A stretch of 33,117 nt of DNA from Bacteroidaceae bacterium (GCA_900769465.1 CAAGGT010000023.1:1-33117), one strand, 5' to 3'. Positions 16,951 to 26,336 are shown, counted from the stretch's first letter. Numbers and translations: made by a program. Notes: generated by a model not told the origin, from the sequence alone.

Positions 16951-17901
16951 ATGCTATTGTCTATATTGAGTTTTGTGGCGGGTATAGTACTCGTAATTTT
17001 TGGAGCTGACTGGCTCACCCGCGGAGCATCGGCTCTTGCGCGACGTTTTAGAATGAGCGAACTCCTGATTGGTTTGACAATCGTTGCTATCGGTACATCG
17101 TTGCCTGAACTGGTGATTAGTACCGGTTCTGCTTTGAAAGGCAGTCCGGGAATTGCATTGGGAAATGTTATAGGCAGTAACATCTTCAACGGTATGCTCA
17201 TTCTGGGTGTTGCGGCGCTCATTGCTCCCATAAGGTTCAATGCCAAGATGCTCACCCGCGAAATCCCGTTCAATCTCTTGGCATCGGTGGTTCTGCTGCT
17301 CATATCGGGCAGTATGCTTGTCGGTGGTGCGCCTGGTGAGATGATAACACGCTATGGCGGTATGTTGTTGTTATGTTTCTTGGCGATATTCGTACGCTAT
17401 ACATTCTCCATCACCAACGATGGAGGTGAGGAAGCCGGTGAACAGCTGCCGGTGTGGAAGGTGGTCCTGTTCATTGTGACAGGCCTTGCAGCACTCATTT
17501 TTGGCGGTAACTTGTTTGTCGATGGAGCAACAGAGGTGGCACGTGTGTTGGGACTTTCCGAGGCTGTAATAGGCATAACAATTGTTTCAGCAGGCAGTTC
17601 TTTGCCCGAACTTGCAGTGTCTGTAAATGCAGCACGCAAGGGTAATGTAGGTATTGCATTGGGTAATGTCCTCGGCAGCAATATCTTGAACATATTCTTC
17701 ATCCTAGGAGTCAGTGCTACAATCACCCCTATTTCGCTCGACGGTTTCAGTTGTGTCGATTACTATGTACTCCTGGCATCGTCATTGTTGATATACATAG
17801 TAGCTCGTTTTGGCGGCAAAGCTGTCATTACCCGATTTGAAGGCGCGGTACTTGTTGCGGGGTATGTGGCATACACTACCTGGCTCATAATGAATGCCTG
17901 A
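16951..17901 (+). CDS. Calcium/sodium antiporter, CaCA family (YrbG-like)
   Basis: Inner-membrane cation exchanger of 316 residues with about ten hydrophobic helices. Two inverted alpha-repeats carry the ion-binding motifs: GTSLPELVIS with GNVIGSNIFN in the first half (about residues 50-90), and GSSLPELAVS with GNVLGSNILN in the second half (about 212-250). The Glu in each LPEL motif is the expected cation ligand. An acidic cytoplasmic loop (GGEEAGEQ) separates the halves. It is likely to exchange Ca2+ for Na+ or H+, but the ion pair is not proven by sequence. It is divergent from the thiamine operon and upstream of groES with 176 bp between, so it is probably its own transcript. Confidence 0.95.
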   Translation: MLLSILSFVAGIVLVIFGADWLTRGASALARRFRMSELLIGLTIVAIGTSLPELVISTGSALKGSPGIALGNVIGSNIFNGMLILGVAALIAPIRFNAKMLTREIPFNLLASVVLLLISGSMLVGGAPGEMITRYGGMLLLCFLAIFVRYTFSITNDGGEEAGEQLPVWKVVLFIVTGLAALIFGGNLFVDGATEVARVLGLSEAVIGITIVSAGSSLPELAVSVNAARKGNVGIALGNVLGSNILNIFFILGVSATITPISLDGFSCVDYYVLLASSLLIYIVARFGGKAVITRFEGAVLVAGYVAYTTWLIMNA

Positions 17902-17946
17902 TGTATTTCGGGTATCTGCCAAATTGTCACGTTTTGCTTGATTGTC

Positions 17947-17979
17947 ATTGCGGGCTTTGCCATTTTTGCGGTATATTTG
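17947..17979 (+). promoter_or_regulatory. Promoter candidate for groES-groEL
   Basis: TATATTTG at 17972-17979 is a perfect -7 match, with ATTG at 17947-17950 as a weaker -33 box 21 nt upstream. It gives a leader of about 90 nt. No CIRCE inverted repeat was seen, so HrcA control is not supported. Confidence 0.5.
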
Positions 17980-18077
17980 TGCTGCGAACATTTTTGGCAC
18001 GCTTTTGGTTATAGCAATAATGTACGCGCATCTTGTCGCGGCCTTTAACAAAAACAGTAACATAAAATAATAGACTT

Positions 18078-18350
18078 ATGAACATTAAACCATTGGCAGA
18101 CCGAGTGCTTATCTTGCCTCAGCCTGCAGAAGAGAAGACAATCGGCGGTATCATCATCCCCGACACTGCTAAAGAGAAACCCCTTCAGGGCAAGGTTGTA
18201 GCCGTAGGCAACGGTACAAAGGACGAGGAGATGGTAATTGCGGTTGGAGACCAGGTACTCTATGGCAAGTATGCCGGAACCGAGGTTGAGTTTGAAGGAG
18301 AAAAGTATCTCATTATGCGCCAGAGCGACGTGCTTGCCATTTTGGGATAA
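18078..18350 (+). CDS. groES: Co-chaperonin GroES
   Basis: The 10-kDa lid of the GroEL folding chamber, 90 residues as expected. It begins MNIKPLADRVLILP, has the mobile-loop region EEKTIGGIIIPDTAKEKP at about 16-33 that docks on GroEL, and ends with the conserved YLIMRQSDVLAIL. It lies 35 bp upstream of groEL, the normal two-gene operon. Start choice is clear. Confidence 0.99.
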   Translation: MNIKPLADRVLILPQPAEEKTIGGIIIPDTAKEKPLQGKVVAVGNGTKDEEMVIAVGDQVLYGKYAGTEVEFEGEKYLIMRQSDVLAILG

Positions 18351-18385
18351 ATAGAGTTTAATTTGATAAAATATTTAGGACAGAT

Positions 18386-20023
18386 ATGGCAAAGGAGATT
18401 TTGTTCAATATGGATGCCCGCGACCAGTTGAAGAAGGGTGTCGATGAGCTTGCTAATGCAGTAAAGGTTACACTCGGTCCCAAAGGACGCAATGTAATCA
18501 TTGAAAAGAAATTCGGTGCCCCACACATCACAAAGGACGGTGTGTCGGTTGCCAAGGAGATAGAATTGGCCGATGCATACATGAACACAGGCGCCCAGCT
18601 TGTGAAATCGGTTGCAGCAAAGACAAACGACGATGCCGGTGACGGTACAACAACAGCGACATTGCTTGCACAGGCAATCATCACAGAGGGTTTGCGTAAC
18701 GTTACGGCAGGCGCCAATCCGATGGACTTGAAGCGCGGTATCGACAAGGCTGTGACAAAGGTCGTAGAGTCAATCAAAGAGCAGAGCGAGGAGGTCGGCA
18801 ACGACTATGACAAGATTGAGCAGGTTGCTTCAATCTCGGCCAACAACGACGCCGAAATCGGTAAACTCATTGCCGATGCAATGCGCAAGGTGTCAAAGGA
18901 TGGTGTAATCACCATCGAGGAGGCAAAGAGCCGCGACACCACAATCGGTGTTGTAGAGGGTATGCAGTTCGACCGCGGTTATCTGTCGGCATACTTCATC
19001 ACTGACACCGAGAAGATGGAGTGCCAGATGGAGAACCCATACATCCTCATCTATGACAAAAAGATTACAAACCTCAAGGATATGCTTCCCATTCTTGAGC
19101 CTGCCGTACAGACAGGACGTCCTTTGCTCATAATTGCCGAGGATGTCGAGAGCGAGGCTCTTACCACTCTGGTTGTGAACCGCTTGCGTACACAGTTGAA
19201 GATATGTGCTGTCAAGGCTCCCGGTTTCGGTGACCGTCGCAAGGATATGCTCGAGGATATCGCAACACTCACAGGTGGTATCGTAATCAGTGAAGAGAAG
19301 GGCATCAAGCTCGAACAGGCGACACTCGAGATGCTCGGTACCTGTGGAAAGATTACCGTAAGCAAGGATAATACTACTATCGTTGACGGTAACGGCGACA
19401 AAGAGGCTATTGAGGCACGCGTTGCCCAGATCAGGGCTCAGATTGCAGCTACCAAGAGCGACTATGACAAGGAGAAACTCCAGGAGCGTCTTGGTAAATT
19501 GGCCGGTGGTGTGGCTGTACTCTATGTAGGTGCCGCATCAGAGGTTGAGATGAAGGAGAAGAAGGACCGTGTTGACGATGCTCTCTGTGCTACACGCGCA
19601 GCCATTGAAGAGGGTATCGTACCGGGTGGCGGTGTCGCATACATCCGTTCAATCGACAGTCTCGAGGGTATAGCTACAGTAAACGAGGACGAGAAGACAG
19701 GTGTTGCAATTGTCAAGCGTGCCATTGAAGAACCATTGCGCCAGATTGTTGCCAATGCCGGCAAGGAAGGTGCCGTGGTTGTCCAGAAAGTACGCGAGGG
19801 CAAGGGCGATTTCGGCTACAATGCACGTGCCGATGTCTATGAGAACCTCTTTGCTGCAGGCGTGGTGGATCCAGCAAAGGTGACACGCGTGGCGCTTGAG
19901 AATGCCGCTTCAATCGCAGGTATGTTCCTCACAACAGAGTGTGTGATTGTGGAGAAGAAAGAGGAGAAGCCCGAGATGCCTATGGGCGCACCAGGAATGG
20001 GTGGCATGGGCGGTATGATGTAA
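18386..20023 (+). CDS. groEL: Chaperonin GroEL
   Basis: The 60-kDa ATP-dependent chaperonin, 545 residues. Seen are the ATP-binding VTLGPKGRNV (about residue 28), DGVSVAKEI, the DDAGDGTTTAT catalytic stretch with Asp near 86, the apical domain, GDRRKDMLEDIA, and the hinge GIVPGGGVAY. The C-terminus is the Gly/Met-rich tail GGMGGMM. It follows groES and is closed by a strong hairpin terminator. Nothing unusual in the sequence. Confidence 0.99.
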   Translation: MAKEILFNMDARDQLKKGVDELANAVKVTLGPKGRNVIIEKKFGAPHITKDGVSVAKEIELADAYMNTGAQLVKSVAAKTNDDAGDGTTTATLLAQAIITEGLRNVTAGANPMDLKRGIDKAVTKVVESIKEQSEEVGNDYDKIEQVASISANNDAEIGKLIADAMRKVSKDGVITIEEAKSRDTTIGVVEGMQFDRGYLSAYFITDTEKMECQMENPYILIYDKKITNLKDMLPILEPAVQTGRPLLIIAEDVESEALTTLVVNRLRTQLKICAVKAPGFGDRRKDMLEDIATLTGGIVISEEKGIKLEQATLEMLGTCGKITVSKDNTTIVDGNGDKEAIEARVAQIRAQIAATKSDYDKEKLQERLGKLAGGVAVLYVGAASEVEMKEKKDRVDDALCATRAAIEEGIVPGGGVAYIRSIDSLEGIATVNEDEKTGVAIVKRAIEEPLRQIVANAGKEGAVVVQKVREGKGDFGYNARADVYENLFAAGVVDPAKVTRVALENAASIAGMFLTTECVIVEKKEEKPEMPMGAPGMGGMGGMM

Positions 20024-20044
20024 TTCGCTAAAGATATCATTATA

Positions 20045-20090
20045 ATTAAAGACTCTCCGCAGTGGCACGCCACTGCGGAGAGTCTTTAAT
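20045..20090 (+). terminator. Intrinsic terminator after groEL
   Basis: Perfect 21-bp stem (20045-20065 with 20070-20090) with a 4-nt loop CACG. The stem ends in A/T-rich sequence on both sides, so it could act on either strand. Confidence 0.88.
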
Positions 20091-20136
20091 GCTTTAATCA
20101 GACGGTTGTGTCCGGTGCTTGGCAGGGGAAAAAGAA

Positions 20137-20162
20137 AAGGCTCTCCGAATTTGGAGAGCCTT
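20137..20162 (-). terminator. Terminator of the tRNA-Arg transcript
   Basis: AAGGCTCTCC and GGAGAGCCTT pair over 10 bp around GAATTT. On the minus strand the stem is followed by TTCTTTTTCCCC, a T-rich tail, about 25 nt past the tRNA 3' end. Confidence 0.8.
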
Positions 20163-20164
20163 CC

Positions 20165-20186
20165 TGTGATTCCGAAGCGGTTTGTG

Positions 20187-20200
<14 letters not shown>
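20165..20200. repeat. 20-bp direct duplication of the tRNA-Arg 3' end
   Basis: TGTGATTCCGAAGCG occurs at 20165-20179 and again at 20185-20199. The second copy is the acceptor and T-stem end of tRNA-Arg; the first lies just beyond the gene. This resembles an att-type scar, but no integrase or mobile element is nearby. Confidence 0.85.
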
Positions 20201-20260
<60 letters not shown>

Positions 20261-20301
20261 TACCTATGTTGCAATTTGGAGCGATTGCTCTTTTGCGTGT
20301 G

Positions 20302-20332
20302 CAAAGATAGTGTGTTTATTCCTTTTGCCAAA
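20302..20332 (-). promoter_or_regulatory. Promoter of tRNA-Arg
   Basis: On the minus strand: TTTG (20332-20329), a 19-nt spacer, TATCTTTG (20309-20302). This is a textbook Bacteroidota promoter about 40 nt before the tRNA 5' end and the best promoter match in the window. Confidence 0.8.
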
Positions 20333-20397
20333 ATTTTTTCTGCTTTTTTTCTCCGTTATGCCATACTGATGCCGAAACTGTAGCTTTTTATATGTGG

Positions 20398-21063
20398 CTA
20401 TTCAAAATCTTTGAGTGTTTTTTCAAGTGCGTGTATGGTGATGCCGCCTCTGTGCAGTGTCAAGTGCCCGGCATCCTGCATACTGTTCAGTGCCTTTGAT
20501 ACATTGAGCCTTGTCTCGCACAACAATCGGGCAAGGTATTCCATCTTTATGGATATGTGCTTTTCGCCTTTGGGCGTTTCGCATCTGGCTGCAACGAACT
20601 GTGCAATGCGGCCCGGCAACCCGGTGCTTGTGTAGTGCCAGGTGCATTCCTGCATCTGCTGCGTCTTGCGGCATACGATATTCAGCAGGTTGATGGTGAA
20701 TATGTTGTGCTTGGACAGTTCGCCAAAAATATACTGCTTGTCAATTGAGAGTATTGTGCAGTCACTCTTTGCAATGTAGTCCCTTTTGTATCTGGTGTCG
20801 TAGCCAAAGATGGAGTATGGTTCTATTGTCAACGGGGCATACAACTCTTCCGTTATGCTGTAGCTCTTGTCGGGCGAGGTTGCCGTGCCGTATACTTTCC
20901 CTTGTGTCAGGATTGTGAACCTGTCGCACTTCTCGCCCTGCCTGAATATTACATCGCCGTCGCCGTATCGTTTGAACTCGAGGGTTACCTTGCCGAGGAT
21001 TGCTGTTATATCGTCTTTGTCCATGCCCTGAAAATAGGGCAGGCATAAAAGTGATTCGTACAT
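20398..21063 (-). CDS. Crp/Fnr-family transcriptional regulator
   Basis: A 221-residue DNA-binding regulator. Residues about 10-120 form a cyclic-nucleotide-type effector domain (GDGDVIFRQGEKCDRFTILTQGKV is the typical beta-roll). A long dimer helix follows, and residues about 150-215 form a Crp-type winged helix with ISIKMEYLARLLCETRLNVSKALNSM as recognition region. No four-Cys Fe-S cluster as in Fnr is seen, and the effector is unknown. It is a single gene, upstream of and opposite to the GH85 gene, which makes local control of that gene possible but unproven. Confidence 0.93.
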   Translation of the reverse strand: MYESLLCLPYFQGMDKDDITAILGKVTLEFKRYGDGDVIFRQGEKCDRFTILTQGKVYGTATSPDKSYSITEELYAPLTIEPYSIFGYDTRYKRDYIAKSDCTILSIDKQYIFGELSKHNIFTINLLNIVCRKTQQMQECTWHYTSTGLPGRIAQFVAARCETPKGEKHISIKMEYLARLLCETRLNVSKALNSMQDAGHLTLHRGGITIHALEKTLKDFE

Positions 21064-21312
21064 CTTTTATATCTTGTGAAATCTTTTTCTCTAATTAACC
21101 GCTAAGTTAACGAAATAGTGTGGTACTTGTGCGCTTTTTGTATTTTTTAACCATTGGGCATGCCGATTGTCCAAAGTGGAATATCTTCAGCCCCATAGCC
21201 AATCTTCTCTTCTATACACAAGATTAATCACAGCTTTTCTTATTTTTATAATAAAATTATGTATATTAGCACCGTTGTTTTGATTTTTTGATTTTGTAAT
21301 TACAATATTGTT
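21064..21312. other. Divergent intergenic region, Crp/Fnr gene to GH85 gene
   Basis: 249 bp, A/T-rich, no credible gene. Weak -7-like octamers TATCTTCA (21182-21189) and TATATTAG (21262-21269) are on the plus strand without good -33 boxes. No clear Crp-type palindrome was found by eye. Confidence 0.4.
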
Positions 21313-24300
21313 ATGAAAAAACATTTACTTACCATTGCCGCTGCGTTCCTTTCTGTGACCGCAATGGCTCAGAGTGTGCCTACACACGCTATGTACGTGG
21401 ATAATGGCACGCCCGACAACATCGTGACTGCCCTTAGCAAATGGGAGCCTGGCAAACCGTGGAACGGCGATGCAAGTTTCGTTGATGAGAATTTTTGGAT
21501 TTCCCGTGTGCCGTTGAAGAACCGTTTCCGTCCGGGAGACCAGGCGAACGATGCTCTCAACGACGAGAACAACAAGAACTTCTGTTGGATGGCTCCTACC
21601 GGTGAGATGACAAAGAAGTGGGGTGCTTTGCCACGCTACAACTTCGATGGCGACAATTTCAATATGTGGCAGTATGTCGATATTCACTCTAACTGGACAA
21701 ACGGTTTCTGGCGTGTTCCCGGTGCGTTCAACGACGTTGCTCACAAGAACGGTGTAAAGACCGGTTGTACCTACTTCATTGATTGGGGCACTGCTGTGAA
21801 CAGTACCGATGAACCGGGTAAGACTCTCTATGAGTTGGCTGTTACAGGCACCAATTCATACGGCGACAAGTACAAGTATTCACGTAAACTCATACAGTTC
21901 CTTAAATACTATGGAATTGACGGTCTCTGCTTCAACCCCGAGGGTTATTGGGGATTGCAGGTGTACAACCGTTTCATTCCTTTCCTTGCCGAGTGTCACA
22001 AGATTGCCAAGGAACTTGGGCATCCTTTCCACGTGGATTGGTATGCCTTCGTTACCAATAACGGTAGCCTGAGCGACAACGGCTGTAAACTGAACAGCAA
22101 CAACCAGAACTGGTTCCACCATAAATCGACAAACCAGCCTGTGACCGATGTCTATTTCCTCAACTATAACTGGACCGAGGGAGGTTTGGCCGAGAGTGCC
22201 CAGACTGCTGCGAGCCTTGGGCGTTCTACATTTGATGTGTATGCCGGCTTTGATATGCAGGGCCGTGGCTACGGAAAGAACGGCAATGCGGGTTGGACTG
22301 CTTTGATGCGTCAGCCTGTGAGCGTTGTCGTTTGGGGTGCCCACGACCGTAACCAGCTCTATGTAAGCTCTACCGAGGGTGGACAGAGCGACTATGCTGT
22401 ACAGAACGAGTACCAGAAGAAACAGGAGATGCTCTTCTCGGGCGGTAACCGCAACGTGCTCAATATGCCCGGGTTGACCGATGCCAATGTGACATCATCG
22501 TTCAGCGACCTCAAGGATTGGCACGGTTATGCAACAGCTGTCATAGAGCGTTCTACACTTGACGAACTTCCTTTTGTGACACGCTTCAACTTGGGTAACG
22601 GCCGTTTCTTCAACAAGGAGGGCGTTACAACCTGGGACCACAAGTGGTACAACTATGGTATGCAGGATTTGCTCCCGACCTGGCGTTGGTGGGTTGACAA
22701 TGGTGACGGCAAGACAGTGTCTGCCGATGCTGTAAACCTTGATTTCTGTTACGACGATGCTTGGTTCGCAGGTTCTTGCTTGAAAATTCACGGCGCTACA
22801 CAGCGTTCCGATGTTCGCCTCTTTGCAACAAAGTGGAATGTTGAGGCTGCTGACGATGAGTTCCGCCTTGTATTCAAACCAAAGAGTGCTGCAACTAATC
22901 TTGAACTGATGGTTGCGAAAGAGAATGGCGAGAACAACTTTGTATATATCCCTGTTGCCGGTGATATCAAGGCCGGTGAGTGGAACGAGGTTGTAATCAA
23001 GGCTTCCGAGGCCGGTCTTGCAGCCGGTGATGTCATTGGTTGTGTTGGTCTCTCGGTAAAGGATACCAACGCTGCATACGAGGTTCTTCTTGGTGAGTTC
23101 GCTTTCGTTCCTGCAAGCTTCAATGAGCAGCCACAGACTCCGACAATCACTCACGCCGAGGTGATGAAACGCTACTATAACCGTGCCGACATCAAGCTCG
23201 TGTGGTCAATGCCTACACCTGCTTCACGCCCTGCCGAGTATGAGGGTTGCCCAGTATACAACGAGGAGGTTGGCACATGGTACTATGAGATATATGTAAA
23301 GCAGGAGGGTCAGGAGACTCTGCTTACAACAACAACTTCTTGGGCTGCATACGTTGTTGATGCCACTTTGATTCCAAAGGTAGATAAGTTGCAGATTGGT
23401 GTGCGTGCTGTCGGTAAGGATGGCCGTGCAATGAGCGATATTGTGTGGAGCCAGGAGATTGAGGAGCCTTTGACTATGATTGAGACTCTAACCGTTGACA
23501 AGGCTATCATCAAGCCGGGCGAGGAGTTCACTATCGGTTTCGAGGATCCTAACCATGCAAAAGCTACATTTGCAATATATGATGCACTTACAGACAAAAA
23601 TGTTGCGCAGTCGGCTGCGAGTGTGCTTTCATTTACAACTTCATTGCCAAATGTGGGCAGCTACGACGTTAAGGTAAGAACCGGTAACACAACAGTAACC
23701 AACCGTTCACTTATCCTTGTAACTCCCGAGGAGACCGGTCGTCTTCCACAGATTAATGACATAACATCCGATGTTGCCGAGGTTACAGGCCCCGATCAGG
23801 AGGTTAACTTTACAGCAGACATTGTTACCGGTACCGAGTACGAGGGCAATCCATGTACAGTATCACAGTCACTCTATATGAGCGAGCCGTATCAGTTTAC
23901 TGTTGACGCTGCTGTAATGAGTGAGTATACAAATACATCATTTGCCCTTTGGTTCAAGGTCGAGAAGTTTGAGCACGCATCTTTGGGTACTTTGCTTATG
24001 ACAAAGGTTAACCGTAACTATAACAATACTTGGACCGAGAATGTATGGGGTGAGATGTGGACTGCTATCCGTCCTGCCGGTTATGCAAAGAACAATAACA
24101 TCGGTCGTGACAACGCCGAGAATGAGTTGTCACTCTGTACCGATGCTCCATATGCTGGTTATCCTAACTATGAGCACAACAATGATGTCGATATTCTCTC
24201 TAACGGATATAGCCTGATGCCTGGCGTTTGGTATCACGTTTGTGCCGTGAAGTCGGGACGCAACCTCAAGCTCTATCTTAACGGTAAGGAGATTGCAAGC

Positions 24301-25119
24301 GGTTCTTCACGCGGTACAGGTCCAAAGGATTGGCGCGGTGCCAAGTTCTATGTGGGCGGTTCAATGACTAACCTTGCAAGTTTGACAGGTTGGGTAGATG
24401 AGGTGCAGATATGGAGCAAGGCGCTCACAGCCGATGAGGTCAAGCGCGCGATGAGAGGTTATGCAACCGCTCCGACAAACCTCGAGGGCTACTTCACATT
24501 CGAGGAGACAAAAACCGATGACGAGGGATATATCTACTTCCCCAATAAGGGTCAGAATGTAGCCGCTGTTCCCGGCGGTTATATGACAACCGGCAAGGAA
24601 GAGAACAGCAGGACTACTGACTACAAGCAGAACCAGTTGACAACAACTCTTGGTGTGCCAATGCTCACAGGTGTTTTCCCCGTTAACTATGAGTCTACAA
24701 AGTGGATGATTGAGGGCGCACGTGTGAACGCTTCGACAGCTACAACAGCAAACGCTACATACAACAGTGGCGACGGTAAGTTCCCAATCACAGTTGTTGC
24801 AGAAAACTCTTGGGGTTCTACAACAAAGACCATTACCGATTATATGGTTGTAACCTCTATTGAGGATGTAAATGCCGAGAATGGTTATATGGTTTATCCG
24901 AAGCCATTTGAGGGTACAGCCAATGTACTCTTTGCCGAGGATGGCCTCTTTGAGGTTGCTGTCTTTGCAGCCGATGGCAAGCTGGTTGCAAACGATGCCT
25001 TTGATGTTCGCGCAGGTGAATTGCGTGAGATTTCGCTCGCATCGGCACAGTCAGGTGTGTATGTGGTTGTGATTATGAAGGAGGGCGTTGCGGTACGCTC
25101 ATTCAAGATCAAGAAGTAA
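21313..25119 (+). CDS. Secreted GH85 endo-beta-N-acetylglucosaminidase with LamG and T9SS-type tail
   Basis: Predicted ENGase that cuts the GlcNAc-beta-1,4-GlcNAc core of N-glycans, releasing the glycan from host glycoproteins. The 1,268 residues begin with a signal peptide (cleavage after AMA, near residue 19). The GH85 barrel spans about 40-400; GLCFNPEGYWG carries Asn208 and catalytic Glu210, the family N-x-E pair used for substrate-assisted catalysis. Next come a galactose-binding-like sandwich (about 470-605), FN3-like and Ig-like domains (613-800), a LamG-like lectin domain (about 845-1060), and a C-terminal module (1192-1268) starting YMVYPKPFEG and ending VRSFKIKK. The last is a type-A T9SS sorting-domain match. 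It is transcribed alone, with a terminator at 25259-25282. Glycan class (high-mannose versus complex) cannot be told. Confidence 0.9.
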   Translation: MKKHLLTIAAAFLSVTAMAQSVPTHAMYVDNGTPDNIVTALSKWEPGKPWNGDASFVDENFWISRVPLKNRFRPGDQANDALNDENNKNFCWMAPTGEMTKKWGALPRYNFDGDNFNMWQYVDIHSNWTNGFWRVPGAFNDVAHKNGVKTGCTYFIDWGTAVNSTDEPGKTLYELAVTGTNSYGDKYKYSRKLIQFLKYYGIDGLCFNPEGYWGLQVYNRFIPFLAECHKIAKELGHPFHVDWYAFVTNNGSLSDNGCKLNSNNQNWFHHKSTNQPVTDVYFLNYNWTEGGLAESAQTAASLGRSTFDVYAGFDMQGRGYGKNGNAGWTALMRQPVSVVVWGAHDRNQLYVSSTEGGQSDYAVQNEYQKKQEMLFSGGNRNVLNMPGLTDANVTSSFSDLKDWHGYATAVIERSTLDELPFVTRFNLGNGRFFNKEGVTTWDHKWYNYGMQDLLPTWRWWVDNGDGKTVSADAVNLDFCYDDAWFAGSCLKIHGATQRSDVRLFATKWNVEAADDEFRLVFKPKSAATNLELMVAKENGENNFVYIPVAGDIKAGEWNEVVIKASEAGLAAGDVIGCVGLSVKDTNAAYEVLLGEFAFVPASFNEQPQTPTITHAEVMKRYYNRADIKLVWSMPTPASRPAEYEGCPVYNEEVGTWYYEIYVKQEGQETLLTTTTSWAAYVVDATLIPKVDKLQIGVRAVGKDGRAMSDIVWSQEIEEPLTMIETLTVDKAIIKPGEEFTIGFEDPNHAKATFAIYDALTDKNVAQSAASVLSFTTSLPNVGSYDVKVRTGNTTVTNRSLILVTPEETGRLPQINDITSDVAEVTGPDQEVNFTADIVTGTEYEGNPCTVSQSLYMSEPYQFTVDAAVMSEYTNTSFALWFKVEKFEHASLGTLLMTKVNRNYNNTWTENVWGEMWTAIRPAGYAKNNNIGRDNAENELSLCTDAPYAGYPNYEHNNDVDILSNGYSLMPGVWYHVCAVKSGRNLKLYLNGKEIASGSSRGTGPKDWRGAKFYVGGSMTNLASLTGWVDEVQIWSKALTADEVKRAMRGYATAPTNLEGYFTFEETKTDDEGYIYFPNKGQNVAAVPGGYMTTGKEENSRTTDYKQNQLTTTLGVPMLTGVFPVNYESTKWMIEGARVNASTATTANATYNSGDGKFPITVVAENSWGSTTKTITDYMVVTSIEDVNAENGYMVYPKPFEGTANVLFAEDGLFEVAVFAADGKLVANDAFDVRAGELREISLASAQSGVYVVVIMKEGVAVRSFKIKK

Positions 25120-25147
25120 ATGACTAAAAAGTAAACTTCTGCGTTAC

Positions 25148-25207
25148 GCTTGCCCTAAAAATCCTCATTTACTTCAAGTAAACTCCGGTTTTTAGGCCTT
25201 CGCAAGC
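25148..25207. repeat. Nested imperfect inverted repeat after the GH85 gene
   Basis: Outer arms GCTTGC/GCAAGC, then CCTAAAAA/TTTTTAGG, with an inner TTTACTT/AAGTAAA hairpin. It lies between the GH85 stop and the clearer terminator at 25259. It may act as a first terminator or be an intergenic repeat element. Confidence 0.55.
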
Positions 25208-25258
25208 CTTGAATTTCATCTTTTTATTCATTTACTTATAAAAGAACAAAGGAAATTG

Positions 25259-25282
25259 GAGGGTGGCTTTCAGGCCACCCTC
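25259..25282 (+). terminator. Intrinsic terminator after the GH85 gene
   Basis: GAGGGTGGC (25259-25267) pairs perfectly with GCCACCCTC (25274-25282) around TTTCAG, followed by TTGTTGTTA. Confidence 0.8.
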
Positions 25283-25344
25283 TTGTTGTTATATTATGGT
25301 ACGCGCGCGGATTGTCCTATAGCCTTGAAAAAAACGCTGCATCT

Positions 25345-25376
25345 TTTGCTATTGCGCTCAACTTGCATTAACTTCG
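25345..25376 (+). promoter_or_regulatory. Promoter for the miaA operon
   Basis: TTTG at 25345-25348, a 20-nt spacer, then TAACTTCG at 25369-25376 (one mismatch to TAnnTTTG), 27 nt before the miaA ATG. Confidence 0.6.
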
Positions 25377-25403
25377 CACTATCTAACGAATTGTCACTTG
25401 CAG

Positions 25404-26336
25404 ATGTGTGAACGTAATGAAAAATATGACCTGGTATCTGTCGTGGGCCCTACGGCCTGTGGCAAGACCTCATTGGCAGTGGAGCTGGCGTTGTCTGTGC
25501 CCGGTGCAGAGATAATAAGTGCCGACAGCCGTCAGGTCTATAGAGGTATGGACATAGGGACCGGCAAGGATATTTCCGAATACACCCGTAACGGTGTTAC
25601 CGTGCCGTCACATCTGCTCGATATCGTCGATGCCGGTGAAAAGTATAATCTTTTCGAGTTTCAACGTGATTTCCTCTCGTCCTATGAGGATATAAGACGA
25701 CGTGGTGCCTTCCCTGTTATGTGCGGGGGCAGTGGCCTTTACGTGGAGTCGGTACTCAAGGGATACCGTCTGTTGCCTGTGCCCGAAAATCCCGCTTTGC
25801 GTGCCACGCTTGAGGAGAAGAGCCTTGAGGAACTGACTGCATTGCTGGCAACGTACAAGCAGTTGCATAACAATACCGACACCGACAGCAAGAAACGTGC
25901 CATACGCGCGATTGAGATTGAGGAGTATTACCGCACCTGTCCTGTCGAGGAGAGGTATTTCCCGCAGATAAATGCTTTGACAGTGGGTGTCATGGTCGAC
26001 CGCGAGGTGCGCAGGGAAAGGATAAGCCGCCGTCTGCGCGAGAGGCTCGACAATGGTATGGTGGAGGAGGTGAAAGGGCTGCTTGATAGAGGACTTGAAC
26101 CTGAACAGCTCATATATTATGGTCTGGAGTACAAATACCTGACTCTCTATCTTACCGGGGCTATGGGCTATGACGATATGGTAACAGGACTTGAGATTGC
26201 CATACACCAGTTTGCCAAGCGCCAGATGACCTGGTTCCGCGGAATGGAAAAACGTGGTGTCGCTATACATTGGCTGGATGCTTCAAGGCCGCTGCCTGAA
26301 TTGGTTGGACATATAAAGGAGTTGATGTATGGGTGA
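25404..26336 (+). CDS. miaA: tRNA dimethylallyltransferase
   Basis: Adds a dimethylallyl group to A37 of tRNAs reading UNN codons, the first step of ms2i6A formation. With the ATG at 25404 the protein has 310 residues; a TTG two codons upstream is possible but not needed. Seen are the P-loop GPTACGKT near residue 14, the DSRQVYRGMDIGTGK motif near 40 (catalytic Asp and tRNA-binding), CGGSGLYVESVLKGY near 106, and the C-terminal RQMTWFRG motif that contacts the tRNA. The last 8 nt overlap the lipid-kinase gene start, so the two are translationally coupled. First gene of a three-gene operon. Confidence 0.97.
   Translation: MCERNEKYDLVSVVGPTACGKTSLAVELALSVPGAEIISADSRQVYRGMDIGTGKDISEYTRNGVTVPSHLLDIVDAGEKYNLFEFQRDFLSSYEDIRRRGAFPVMCGGSGLYVESVLKGYRLLPVPENPALRATLEEKSLEELTALLATYKQLHNNTDTDSKKRAIRAIEIEEYYRTCPVEERYFPQINALTVGVMVDREVRRERISRRLRERLDNGMVEEVKGLLDRGLEPEQLIYYGLEYKYLTLYLTGAMGYDDMVTGLEIAIHQFAKRQMTWFRGMEKRGVAIHWLDASRPLPELVGHIKELMYG

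Noticed and set aside
17902..18077. CIRCE/HrcA operator upstream of groES
   Set aside because: No TTAGCACTC-type inverted repeat is present in the leader.
20165..20186. Second tRNA gene or tRNA fragment gene next to tRNA-Arg
   Set aside because: Only about 15 bases of the 3' end are repeated; no cloverleaf can form, so it is recorded as a repeat.
25398..25403. TTG start for miaA
   Set aside because: The ATG two codons downstream is sufficient and better placed relative to the promoter candidate.
25608..26270. 220-residue open frame on the minus strand inside miaA
   Set aside because: MiaA motifs run through the whole plus-strand gene; the antisense frame has no family resemblance.
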